Origin: Hippasteria phrygiana
Taxonomy: Eukaryota > Echinodermata > Asteroidea > Valvatida > Goniasteridae
Assembly (NCBI GenBank): GCA_037893225.1
Contig: JAZGUH010000557.1
Coordinates: forward strand, 62,001 to 126,000
Length of the DNA stretch: 64,000 nt
Reading direction: 5' to 3'
Position 1 is the stretch's first letter. Each line of letters starts with the position of its first letter. The position numbers and the translations under genes are program-made. Positions 12,861-22,800 of the stretch are shown here, piece after piece. A model generated the notes under the pieces. That model was not told the origin of the DNA and ran no database searches. It saw nothing but the letters and a program-made list of their open reading frames with translations.

Positions 12861-13049
12861 TATAAAGCTCCTCTTCATCTGCTTGTATTCGCCTTTCTTT
12901 ATTTTGCTTTCAGGGAAAATACGCCGGTGCATAATTTTGTCTTTAGCGTCGAGGGTATACGTATATTTGCGTGCAGACCAGCGAAGGAATTGCTGCAAGG
13001 TGGTCAGCTGCACGGAGTGCAGTTCAATCGATCGGGACATACTGACAAG
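12861..13049 (+). promoter_or_regulatory. Candidate TATA promoter with untranslated leader exon
   Basis: TATAAAG at 12861-12867 sits in a 450-bp GC-balanced block that stands out from AT-rich flanks. About 30 bases downstream there is a pyrimidine-rich CTCTTCATCT start-like region. The stretch to 13049 has no ATG and ends CAAG|GTTAGT, a good splice donor at 13050. This pattern fits a TATA promoter and non-coding first exon. No downstream exon was identified, so it could be chance; its relation to the gene at 53 kb is unknown. Confidence 0.25.
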
Positions 13050-13800
13050 GTTAGTCTTTCTTATTTTTTTTTCAGCGTGCCTTAAATCAGATTTAGATTA
13101 AGACCGTGTGGTAACTATATTAGACGAATGGTTCAATAGAGATTTCGCATGGTGTTAATTTAATACCATGGTTTTCCCGTCACATATTTATTCACAATAA
13201 TAACTGATTTTTGTTTCTTTTGGGGCTGTGTGCGATCAAACGTATGTTGACTAACAAACAATGCAGGATCTTTCAATGTGCGTCTTATATAGGGATGATT
13301 TTGACAATTAAGCATTCGGAACAGAATAGACAGGTCTCGGAATTGATGCCTCGCTTTAAGATTTGTCATGCGCAATGGGAAACTATAATTTGGTACTCGA
13401 TGCACGAGGTGAGCTTATTTCATTATTTGTATCAACTCAAGTAGTCATATATCGGTTGTTGGTTACCTCTCAGGATTTGTATTTTCTTACGGTGTTGACA
13501 AAGCGAGAAGATTGGCCAGTTTGATCTTTGTGATTGGTTTGCATAAGGCTTGTGTTGTACCAAGACTACCAACTCACCAAGCCACCGTGGTGTATGGCGA
13601 CTTTGAACATTTTGGTTGGTAAATTTAACTGCATGGACCATACACCTCAAAACACTGATCCCCACAAATTGAAGCATAAAAGTGAAATATCGAGACAATT
13701 ATGTGAATAAACTGTCCGGTTTTCATACACAAAAGGTAACTGCAAATGCAGTAATAGAAATGGAAAAAAAATCATTATGATAGTGCCTCGATTTCAAGCG
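13050..13800. other. No gene recognised; one MITE fragment
   Basis: About 13120-13180 contains GACGAATGGTTCAATA and GCATGGTGTTAATTTAA, matching the core of the CACTG-ended palindromic family without its ends. Otherwise no structure is seen. Confidence 0.5.
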
Positions 13801-13899
13801 CATTGCAGAAACTGAGGTTTAAGATATATATAATACCGGTACCATGCGGCATCTGTATTGATCGAATGGTTCAACATAAACAGCACAGTTTTTGCAATG
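13801..13899. mobile_element. CACTG-family palindromic MITE, decayed
   Basis: Begins CATTGCAGAAACTGAGG and ends CAGTTTTTGCAATG, inverted termini of the same type as 5217-5326. The core CGAATGGTTCAACATAAACA is shared. The second base of the usual CACTG end is changed at both ends. Confidence 0.6.
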
Positions 13900-14425
13900 T
13901 ACCCGATTTTTATTAATTACCTTTGAGCGCGAAATCGGATTTGTTTAGAATGTTGTAATTTTGTGTATAGGTTTATATACGGCTCAAAATTTAACACCAA
14001 GGACCATCATTAGCACACAAGACGGATATTACGCACAGATGTAATAAAAGGAAATTAACACCGGTCGGTGTGTGACTGATTAACGATAGCGTGTCCGTCA
14101 GCATAACTAGGCCTACGTCTTGATTGTGCGCAGAGGCTATTAAGGTCAGAATCCATTTTGACCAGATTACATATCACGACGGTGCTATATAAGATCAATA
14201 TTTTGCTCTAAGGAGACTCGTGATTGCCATTAATGCATGACTGGCTTCTGTAGGCGTTGCTATACGAACTGCATTGCAAAGGGATGTAAGGCGTCAAAGA
14301 TTGTTTGCGTCCTCACTGTAAAAGTGACTGCACCTCATGGATCTCAACACAAGCGCGTATATCTGTTGCAAAATATTGAGCACTTCTATCAAGTGCATGT
14401 GATAATAACTCAGATTTTTGTTAAC
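13900..14425. other. No gene recognised
   Basis: AT-rich sequence with no supported exon or repeat. AATTAACACCGGTCGGTGTG near 14051 is a small palindromic word set of the kind seen in the MITEs. Confidence 0.5.
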
Positions 14426-14740
14426 TCGCCCAATACAAGGCTAAAAGCCAGTCCATGTAAAAGGGGCTACGGACGGAGGTGGCGCAGTTAGCCACATTTT
14501 AGGTTGCGATAGACCAGACGGGTTAACTTCCACAGTTGGTATGACCAACACACCTCCCGCATTAATCACAGATATTTTTTTAAATTGAAATCAACCAATA
14601 CAAGGCTACAAGCCACTCAGAGGTGGAAGGCGACATTTTGGATTGCCAACCTTACCACCATTAAACAGATCACCAAGAAATTACCAGGCGGGGTAACTTC
14701 CACCGTCAGTGACACCAACTCACCTCCCCCAATATCTATA
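14426..14740 (+). repeat. Two-copy diverged tandem duplication, about 168-bp period
   Basis: Units start CCAATACAAGGCTAAAAGCC (14430) and CCAATACAAGGCTACAAGCC (14598). Each continues through GAGGTGG, ACATTTT, GATTGCC/GCGATAGACC, GGGTTAACTTCCAC/GGGGTAACTTCCAC and ends in ACC-AACTCACCTCCCCC-type sequence. The second copy differs by internal indels. No function is evident. Confidence 0.7.
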
Positions 14741-15793
14741 CCGTACGTACCTCATGTGCATGATGAAAAAGTGAGAGCGGGCTGGCAACTTACTTCCAGC
14801 GACTCCAGTCAAGTGCATTCAATGACTTCGCATCACCTTAGGTGAATATCATCAAACCATATACTTACCCGAGGTCCCTCATGCAGGCTCCTGTCAGGAA
14901 GATAGCAATTTGAGGGAGAGGGATAGCCCCGAAAAAATATGTTTCTTTCAATGTTTTCAGTTTACTTTTTAAAAAAATGTATTAAAACGTGACTTTTCCG
15001 GAAACCAAGAAATTACTGTACCAAATCTCAAAACGACAGGTTCTCAAAAATGTGTGAACTACCAAAAAGATTAAGAATTTTAGCTCCCCCCTCCAAAAAA
15101 AAGGGAATATAATTCGATCTAGCACTGCTTCTACTTTCAAAGTATTTATATTGCTAATTCAGGGGTAGGTATACTTATCTTCTTCATAATAAAGAGGATT
15201 TAAACGTGTCCACACCGCAGTGACGCAGGTGTTGTTTAAACGTGTACGCGGTTTATGATCGAGCTCGGATATTACCGTGACGCCATTACGGGAGATCATC
15301 GGCCTATATTAGATATTTATGATGGATGTGGCTGGTCGTGTATAGCTGTTGACATAACCGTTTGTTTCGTCCATGAATCCGGTTTTGAATTACAAGACAG
15401 CATTTTGTTCATGAGGACACGCTACCCTCATGTCCAACAGCACCCTTTTCTGGTTTCTAAACGAGGACATTTCTCGCAACCTCTGGATCCTGTAACAGTA
15501 TCAACGGCAGTGTTTTGGGCCTGCGGTAATTTTACATGTAGTTGGTGAAAAGGGCAATATTCCCCTGTATCACTTTTTAGAAAATGAAGAAGGATGTCCT
15601 TGGAATTTCTTTCACGATGAAAAAATTACTTTTAACCTTCAAAGCACCATTCTTCGTATAGTTTTGGTAGAAAGTATTTGAAAACCATTTGATGTGCAAA
15701 AGCTACGGAACTACAATTGACAGGAATCGTCCCAACTCACAGGTAACTTATTATTCATCCACGTCGTGGTTTCCGGCTTCGGGCTCGTATGCC
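14741..15793. other. No gene recognised
   Basis: No supported exon. The 97-aa frame at 15255-15548 and the 84-aa frame at 15689-15943 show no family features, and the latter overlaps a MITE. Confidence 0.5.
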
Positions 15794-15948
15794 AATCACA
15801 CATCAGGCCACGATAACGAAAACGATGCGATTAAACGTTCTCTAAGTGCAGCGCGCGCGTATTACATGCGCGACAATTCCACCAATCAGCGGCGTTCATT
15901 CTCACTGTTTTTGTTATCGTCGTCGTTATCGTGGCCTGTGTGATCGTG
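15794..15948. mobile_element. MITE with CAGGCCACGATAACG termini
   Basis: The left end ATCACACATCAGGCCACGAT + AACGA pairs with the right end TCGTTATCGTGGCCTGTGTG + ATC, with a 2-3-base indel. The interior has GCGCGCGCG and no coding sequence. A duplicated target is not clear because the terminal repeats run to the edges. Confidence 0.65.
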
Positions 15949-16394
15949 ACCGGTCCTTTACTTCTTAAGAGTGATCGACACCCGAGTGGTCATTAATAGA
16001 AAACAATTACCTTAACTATTCAAATGTGATATTGTGACTTTTTGTGATAGCTTCTCGTATGATAAAGTGGTCATGTCTCCTGTCTCCTGACGATGATTTG
16101 TATGAATAATGTTGATAGTGATACTTCGAGCAAGACGTCTGTTTCTATCTGAAATTGCTACATAACGTTACCAAGCATACGTTTTGTGTAAATGTCAAGA
16201 TCATTTTACTATGGAAAGAGACATATAGGCCCTATACCGCACAGTAGGCATAATGTACCTACACAAATTAAATGGTGTAACTGAGCAGCAGACGCCCCAG
16301 TTCCAAGTATATTTGCCTCCAGAATGACAGATAAACCCCGCAGTTTACTATGGCATGTCAAACGTTGCAATATTCGATAATCTACGTATTTTTG

Positions 16395-16775
16395 TGCGAT
16401 GTTCAAATATATATGTGCGATGTTTGTCATTATGTGCGATGTTCAATGTTCGATGTTTGTCATTATATGTGCGATGTTCCAATTTATATGTGCGATGTTC
16501 CAATTTATATGTGCGATGTTCCAATTTATATGTGCGATGTTCAAATATATATGCGATGTTTTGTCATATATGTGCGATGTTTGTCATTATATATGCGATG
16601 TTCAAATGTATGTGTGCGATGTTTGTTATTATATGTACGATGTTCAAATATATATGCGATGTTTGTCATATATGTGCAATGTTCAAATTTCAATGTGCGA
16701 TGTTCAAATTTATATGTGCGATGTTTGTCATATATGTTCGATGTTCAAATAATATGTGCGATGTTTTTCAATTTA
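16395..16775 (+). repeat. GTGCGATGTT minisatellite, left foldback arm
   Basis: About 20 units of 14-23 bp share TATGTGCGATGTT followed by one of CAAAT, TGTCATTA or CCAATTTA. The 21-bp type is stop-free, which is why several long overlapping frames are open across it; they are not genes. The right arm at 18650-19030 carries the same array in inverse order with the same unit sequence, apart from a few local differences. Confidence 0.9.
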
Positions 16776-17345
16776 TATTCGAAAACGGAATTGTGGGATA
16801 TAGTATGGTTTCCAGACCGAAATAGTATGAATATATATATATATCAGGGACCAGACTACTTAGGACGGTCTATCTGTTGCACTGACCTGGCTGAAGCTAG
16901 CCCGCGATTCAGCCCGCGATTCGCAATAGGGCCCGCGATTCGCCTGATCAGAGCAGCCGCATATTGAAAACTAGAATCCATTCGACAAAAGGAGTTTTTC
17001 TTAATAGAAACGCTGGATTTAGGCAACGAATTTTCGAGAAATGTCAAGAAATTACATACCAATTTGTGCATGAAATTTCAGAATAGGTATGAGTAGGTAT
17101 TGTTTATGGGTATTGTTTATGAAATAATTAGTCGTTACGCGAGGGCCCATTTCAAAGGGTTCTCTACATCAATTCCTTTCGGCTCAGCACAATAGCTTCT
17201 GTTTGAAAGAAAGTGTACCACACATGTTTTAAAAAATTTATATTTTTCTTTCATATTCATAATTGCCACCTTCCTGGGCACACTTAATTTCAGCAAGGGC
17301 CTATTCCAAGAATGGCTTCTGTTCCAATTAGCCGCTTAAAGACGG

Positions 17346-17565
17346 ACCATTTTAAAGAATATTTGGAAATGCGGTATTCGGAGTTTCGTGTGAAATGCCG
17401 TCTTTGAGAGAAAGTACCCGGGAAGGTGGGAATTATGAATATGAAAGAAAAATAAGAATTTTTCAAAATATGTGTGGTACACTTTCATTCAAAGACGGCA
17501 CATTTCACACGAAACTCCGAATACCGCATTTCCAGATTTCATGAAAATGATCCGTCTTAGCTTTA
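17346..17565. repeat. Nested small inverted repeat in the foldback loop
   Basis: GCGGTATTCGGAGTTTCGTG + TGAAATGCCGTCTTTGA at 17370-17407 is inverted at about 17492-17531. Between them lies a third, diverged copy of the arm segment GGAATTATGAATATGAAAGA...GTGTGGTACACTTTC, which is also in both main arms. The loop therefore contains its own mini-foldback derived from arm sequence. Confidence 0.75.
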
Positions 17566-18036
17566 AAGGCAGTGTACATGATTGGTCATTGTTGCAATTT
17601 TCAGAAATGGGCGGATTTGGGGGTTAGTATGTTATAGGAAATATCATTCCACTGACCTGTTCAAAGTTTTGCGTTGTTAGATGGCGAAAAAACGAGTGAA
17701 AAACGGCGCTCGTTTTCAACCGTCGGGCGGATAATAGCCTTTAGTCAAGGCGCGCGTGGCTATCTGGGCCTGGATATGCCAAGGCGCCATCATGTCCGGG
17801 GCGCGCCACTTGTCCATGTACTCGCGTCTTGACTAACGGCTACAGGGCAGTTCTCCAACGATTTCCAGCTGGAAATCGTTGGAAGACGATATAAATTTCC
17901 ACTTTTCTTGACAACGACAGCACATCTGGTGCCATAATTTCACAGGATAATTGAGACTATTATTAACTTACAGTATACAAAGGTATTTTGTAATAATTCA
18001 TTAAAAACAATTTGAGAATTACCAATCGTGTACACT
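17565..18036 (+). mobile_element. TTAA-flanked non-autonomous element in the foldback loop
   Basis: Left end TTTAAAGGCAGTGTACATGA + TTGGT and right end ACCAATCGTGTACACTTTTT + TAA are inverted, with TTAA at both borders. The interior has CAGAAATGGGCGGATTTGGG, a perfect CAACGATTTCCAGC|GCTGGAAATCGTTG hairpin (about 17857-17884) and TTTCACAGGATAATTGAGAC. It is the best copy of the family also seen at 9226-9720 and 62131-62215. A piggyBac-like MITE is inferred from TTAA. Confidence 0.75.
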
Positions 18037-18649
18037 TTTTTAAGCGGCTAATTGGAACAGAAGCCATTCTTGGAATAGGCCCTTGCTGAAATTAAGTGTG
18101 CCCAGGAAGGTAGCAATTATGAATATGAAAGAAAAATATAAATTTTTAAAAACATGTGCGGTACACTTTCTTTCAAACAGAAGCTATTGTGCTGAGCCGA
18201 AAGGAATTGATTTAGAGAACCCTTTGAAATGGGCCTTCGCGAAACGACTAATTAATTCATTAAAAAAGACCCATAAAACAATGTTAAGTATAATATGTAC
18301 AGCTTTGCTCATACCTATTCTGAAATTTCATGCACAAATTGGTATGTATTTTCTTGACATTTTCTAAAAAATTCGTTGCCTGAATCCAGCGATTTCATTA
18401 AGAAAAAACTCCTTTTGTCGAATGGATTCTAGTTTTCAATATGCGGCTGCTCTGATCAGGCGAATCGCGGGCCCTATTGCGAATCGCGGGCTGAATCGCG
18501 GGCTAGCTTCAGCCAGGTCAGTGCAACAGATAGACCGTCCTAAGTAGTCTGGTCCCTGATATAACTTATTAGGAATATTCATACTATTTCGGTCTGGAAA
18601 CCATACTATATCCCACAATTCCGTTTTCGAATATAAATTGAAAAACATC

Positions 18650-19030
18650 GCACATATTATTTGAACATCGAACATATATGACAAACATCGCACATATAAA
18701 TTTGAACATCGCACATATAAATTTGAACATTGCACATATATGACAAACATCGCATATATATTTGAACATCGTACATATAATAACAAACATCGCACACATA
18801 CATTTGAACATCGCATATATAATGACAAACATCGCACATATATGACAAAACATCGCATATATATTTGAACATCGCACATATAAATTGGAACATCGCACAT
18901 ATAAATTGGAACATCGCACATATAAATTGGAACATCGCACATATAATGACAAACATCGAACATATATATTTGAACATCGCACATAATGACAAACATCGCA
19001 CATATATATTTGAACATCGCACAAAAATAC
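18650..19030 (-). repeat. GTGCGATGTT minisatellite, right foldback arm
   Basis: Reverse-complement counterpart of the array at 16395-16775. Units read CACATATAAATTTGAACATCG-like on the + strand in inverted order. The outermost units keep register with the left arm up to GTAGATTATCGAATATTGCA, and no net unit gain or loss of more than a few copies is evident. Confidence 0.9.
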
Positions 19031-19170
19031 GTAGATTATCGAATATTGCAACGTTTGACATGCCATAGTTTACAACTTGACGCATTGATGTGTCATTCTG
19101 GAGTCAAATACTAATTCATAATTTATAGTGCGTCTGTTACTCATACAATTTTTGATTTTTGTGTGTAGTA

Positions 19171-20040
19171 ATTAAAAAAAATAATAAACCAATGAACCGA
19201 AACATTGATATTTTATGCAGATGTGTAGAAAGCCAAGTTCTTTATCCAATAGAAATATTTTTGGCAGAATTTTAATCTGTACTTTTCTTTTGATCATGAC
19301 GTAAAGTAGTACGTAAAACATGCTGTCATAGATTGTAGTGTTTCTCCAAGGCGCCGTTTTTACACTCATTTTGTACTGTTTCATAATTCACGCAATGCCA
19401 ACGCGCGTTGGTTTGGCGACAAACGTTAATTCCTACTTTATTCCTGAAAACATCTCAACAACAAATCCGGCTCCAAATCCGTTTGAACAGCTGTTTTCAC
19501 CCGATAAGCCTCGGTTGTAATTACGGTGTATGTCTGCCCACTCGAATGATGCGTCCATTAGGGGCCCTACGCGCACGAGGGGCCCTGTGCTCACACAGTC
19601 AGTGCGCGCAGGGATTCCATTTTGGCCGTCAGACTTCTTCTGTGATAATTGAAGAAGATATTCCTACCCAAACTTCTGTCAGTGATCCTATATAAATACC
19701 CCTGCCTAAAAAAACTTGTTTATATGGTTTAGCCAGGCATATGTTTCAAGGCTCCTTGGTACATTGCTAGTGCGCAGAGGTATTATATTTTCGGCCAAAT
19801 TATGTTCCTGCATATGCATTATACTGAAAATAATATTGGTAGTATTCGTAGATATGTGTCCAACCAATCCGATTGGACATAATATCTCTCAATAATTTGT
19901 TTAGTTTAACAAATTCGTTATTTCGCCCAATCCGTTTTTAGAGTGTATAGAGTTAAAAATGGCGGATGATATAAGTCAACCCAATTTTTCGCGGTAAAAC
20001 GTTCGTTTAAAGTAGGTCCCTTTGAGATTCCCTATAAATC
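19171..20040. other. No gene recognised
   Basis: No supported exon. A small duplicated word, AGGGGCCCTACGCGCACG / AGGGGCCCTGTGC, lies at about 19559-19592. Otherwise unique AT-rich sequence. Confidence 0.5.
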
Positions 20041-20096
20041 AATTCAATTCAATTCAATTCAATTCAATTCAATTCAATTCAATTCAATTCAATTCA
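20041..20096 (+). repeat. (AATTC)n microsatellite, about 11 units
   Basis: An uninterrupted run of AATTC pentamers; every unit junction gives GAATTG on the other strand. It is pure, so likely length-polymorphic. Confidence 0.95.
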
Positions 20097-20382
20097 AAAT
20101 GATGTTATTTCCACGTAGTATTGACATTAGTTCATTATAATCATAAATAATAAAGTATGGAAGCAAAACCCTCATAAATAAAACAAAAGACAAAGCAAAA
20201 CAGAAATTATTTTAATTAAAAACCAAATCAGTACAACCAATCAATATAATTACAAGAAGACCAATGATGTAAAATGAACATCGTTTATCACATCCTTGGA
20301 GCAACACTGCATGTTTAACATACAGTGATTAATAGACCAAAATTCAACAGACGAATCCCGAATTGACGAAAATAGCACCGAT

Positions 20383-20556
20383 CTGCGCATTTCCGGGTTT
20401 GAAATCAAGGATCTTAGTGCTAAGTAAACAAAAATATGCTGAGCGTGCGCTACGATGCCAATTTATGGCGTGATTCATGTTGGAATAAATTTGTTGAATA
20501 GTATTGTTGGTTTCTTTTTAGCACATGAGACCTCGCTTTTAACCCGGAAGTGCGAA
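20383..20556. mobile_element. Inverted-repeat MITE, about 175 bp
   Basis: Left arm TGCGCATTTCCGGGTTTGAA...AGTGCTAA pairs with right arm TTAGCACATGAGACC...TTTTAACCCGGAAGTGCG. Arms are about 40 bp with some mismatches. There is no coding sequence and no clear target duplication. Confidence 0.6.
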
Positions 20557-21244
20557 GAGGGGACTAATGTGATTTTTTTGGCCACACAGTTTCCGTTGTT
20601 ATTTTCACAAGACGAAAGATAATTTGCATCTTGATTTCCGCCCAACCAAGTAGAAAAAAGCCCCATACCCAGCCACTCTTCCGCATAAATAACCCAATGT
20701 TCCGCCAATATATCCGACATGTCAGGCATCACAACGCCTATAGGAGCATCAACAATGGCGGCGATGTGTCCTGTGCTGAAGCAAGATTCAAAAATCCAAT
20801 CATTCCTTCACTCATCCGTTTACTCACCAGCCTCTTTAGAAGTGACGTTGATTTTTTTAAAGACCGAATGCAGGATGCAGACCAGACATTGTTCCTCCGA
20901 GAAAAGAGGATGTACATCGTGATTTTGTGCGCTTCAGTGCAAATCAGCCAGCACTGTCTATTGCTTCAGTGTCGTCCTGTGATGTAAGCATTAAGAATTA
21001 TTGTCGTTAACTGGAAATAGACGCTGAGAGATTGTGGATGGTTCTGTGTTTATCAGTTGTGTTTATCAGGTCTGTGTTTATCAGTTGATTATGTCGAGCT
21101 TCGGGAATATATAATACATGTATATTTATAATATAAGTGATATAAGTGATATCAATATAATCGAATGTATCCACATTATTCCGAGCTAAACTGACATATT
21201 ATCTCATACAACGTCGTGTAAAATCGGAATTTGAATGTCCTATA
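20557..21244. other. No gene recognised; small TGTGTTTATCAG repeat
   Basis: Three TGTGTTTATCAG words lie at about 21049-21087. The 118-aa and 67-aa frames at 20631-20987 overlap each other and show no family features. Confidence 0.5.
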
Positions 21245-21350
21245 CACTGTAAAAACTGTGGTGTTAAATGAACACCATGTGTTTATATTGGACCACTCGC
21301 CCAATATAAACACCACATAGTGTTGGATTAACACCACAGTTTTTGCAGTG
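21245..21350. mobile_element. CACTG-ended palindromic MITE, 106 bp
   Basis: Begins CACTGTAAAAACTGTGGTG and ends CACCACAGTTTTTGCAGTG, with complementary halves around GACCACTCGCCC. It is flanked by TA on both sides. It is the closest relative of 5217-5326. Confidence 0.85.
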
Positions 21351-21560
21351 TACAGAATAGAGCTATATATTGAATATAACTCAGTGACCTGCAAGCATGC
21401 AGGGAGCGAAATCTGTAGTGAATAACTACATTACTTGTATTGTACAGTATTACCGTCTGCCCGTCATCTGACAAAACTACACAAGCTGAGCCCGTTTGTT
21501 TCATGAAAACACCATTAATAGGGGAATAAAAATGTGTGATGACCCAATCTTTTGATATTT

Positions 21561-21652
21561 CAATAATGACCCATTAGGGGCGTGGCCGCTATTAATGGAG
21601 CCGAGGGCCAGGTCTATTAACAGTGGCCACGCTCTGCGAGCGGTCATTATTG
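21561..21652. mobile_element. Short inverted-repeat element, 92 bp
   Basis: CAATAATGACC...GGGCGTGGCCGCTATTAATG pairs with CTATTAACAGTGGCCACGCT...GCGGTCATTATTG. It has imperfect arms of about 38 bp. Likely a MITE or remnant; the GGGCGTGGCCGCT word recurs near 62892. Confidence 0.55.
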
Positions 21653-21959
21653 TTTATACAAAAAGTACATGTACAAAAAAACAGTATTTAACAAGGGCTA
21701 GTTTATGCTCAGGTGACGGGTACATGAATGGTGAAACAGCCGGAGGTATCTATAAATGGAGGTGAACACTTTGATGTTATTGCAGCGTAGAGATATTTTT
21801 GAACAAAATTGTAAAGGTGAAATTGAAATAATACCATTTTCATTTATTGGTATGAGCGACGTCCCATGCCCCGAAACGAGGAAGGCAGTATCTAGAGTTA
21901 TGATGACTTGCCAGTCAATAATTCAACTCGAATGGACTTCAAGTCGCAACTTTTGATGG

Positions 21960-22800
21960 CTCAACTCGGTACTCGACTCGATTTATCGCCTTGAACTGGA
22001 CTCGACCCGAGTCACATGTCTAGTAAACGACTGGTAAAGTACATCGGCATTTCAACTCTATAGTAATCGCCTTAAATTGACTGGACTTGACTCGAGTCAC
22101 AAGTTTACAACTCTGGTAATACTAACATTGACTAGTACAGTACATTAGTAATTTAACTCCAGCCAACGCCTTAAAGTGACTGGACTTGACTCGAGTCACA
22201 AGTTTATAACTCTGGTAATACTAACATTGACACGTATTAAAAGTACATTGAATAGTAATTTAACTCCAGCCAACGCCTTAAAGTGGTTGGATTCGGCTCG
22301 AGCCACGAGTTTACAACTCTGGTAATACTAACTTTGACTAGTTGCATCAGTAAGTACATAAAATTCAACTCAGTCATCGCCTTGAAATGACTGGACTCGA
22401 CTCGAATCACATGGTTTCAACGCTGGCAATACTAACGTTGACTGGAGTTGAATCGCTAATGCATTTTAAAGTACATCAGTAATTCAACTCCAGTCATCGC
22501 CTTAAAATGTATGAACTCGACTTTGGTACTTTGACTGGTTAATAACTACATCAGTAATTCAACTCCAGTAAACTCGACTCTGGTAATACTAACTTTGACT
22601 GGTTAATAACTACATCAGCAATTCAATCCGGTCATCGCCTTATTAATGGTTAAACTCGACTCTGGTAATACTAACTTTGACTGGTTAATAACTGCATCAG
22701 TAATTCAACTCCAGTTTAATATCGCCTTGAAATGACTGGACTCGACTCGAGTCACACGATTTCAACTCTGGTATAATACCATCGTTGACTAGTAAAGTAT
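21960..22800 (+). repeat. Minisatellite of about 75-120-bp units with TGACTCGAGTCA
   Basis: About nine imperfect units share the order CATCGCCTTAAAATGACTGG, ACTCGACTCGAGTCACA, TTTCAACTCTGGTAATACTA, CATTGACTAGT and ACATCAGTAATTCAACTCCA. Unit starts at CGCCTT lie near 21990, 22069, 22169, 22277, 22379, 22500, 22638 and 22724, plus a shortened unit near 22570. The palindrome TGACTCGAGTCA is kept in several units. The units are non-coding. Confidence 0.85.

Larger units (their letters stand above)
16250..19170. mobile_element. Foldback-type transposable element with 1.1-kb inverted arms
   Basis: Two arms, about 16250-17345 and 18030-19170, are near-exact reverse complements over most of their length. 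In order from outside: a diverged outer end (TACACAAATT...CTCCAGAATGACA), CTATGGCATGTCAAACGTTG, a GTGCGATGTT minisatellite, a GGACCAGACTACTTAGG...CGCGGGC block, and a unique segment ending TTCCAATTAGCCGCTTAAAG. The loop of about 0.7 kb is made of further repeats and has no transposase. Long arms with an outer tandem-repeat domain match the architecture known for foldback elements such as sea-urchin TU. High arm identity suggests recent activity or arm-to-arm conversion. Family assignment is inference. Confidence 0.85.

Noticed and set aside
16350..16967. Overlapping open frames of 205, 156 and 117 aa in the left foldback arm, with mirror frames in the right arm
   Set aside because: They are open only because the minisatellite unit lacks stops; the peptide is a monotonous Cys-Asp-Val-Tyr repeat in all frames and orientation mirrors the arms.
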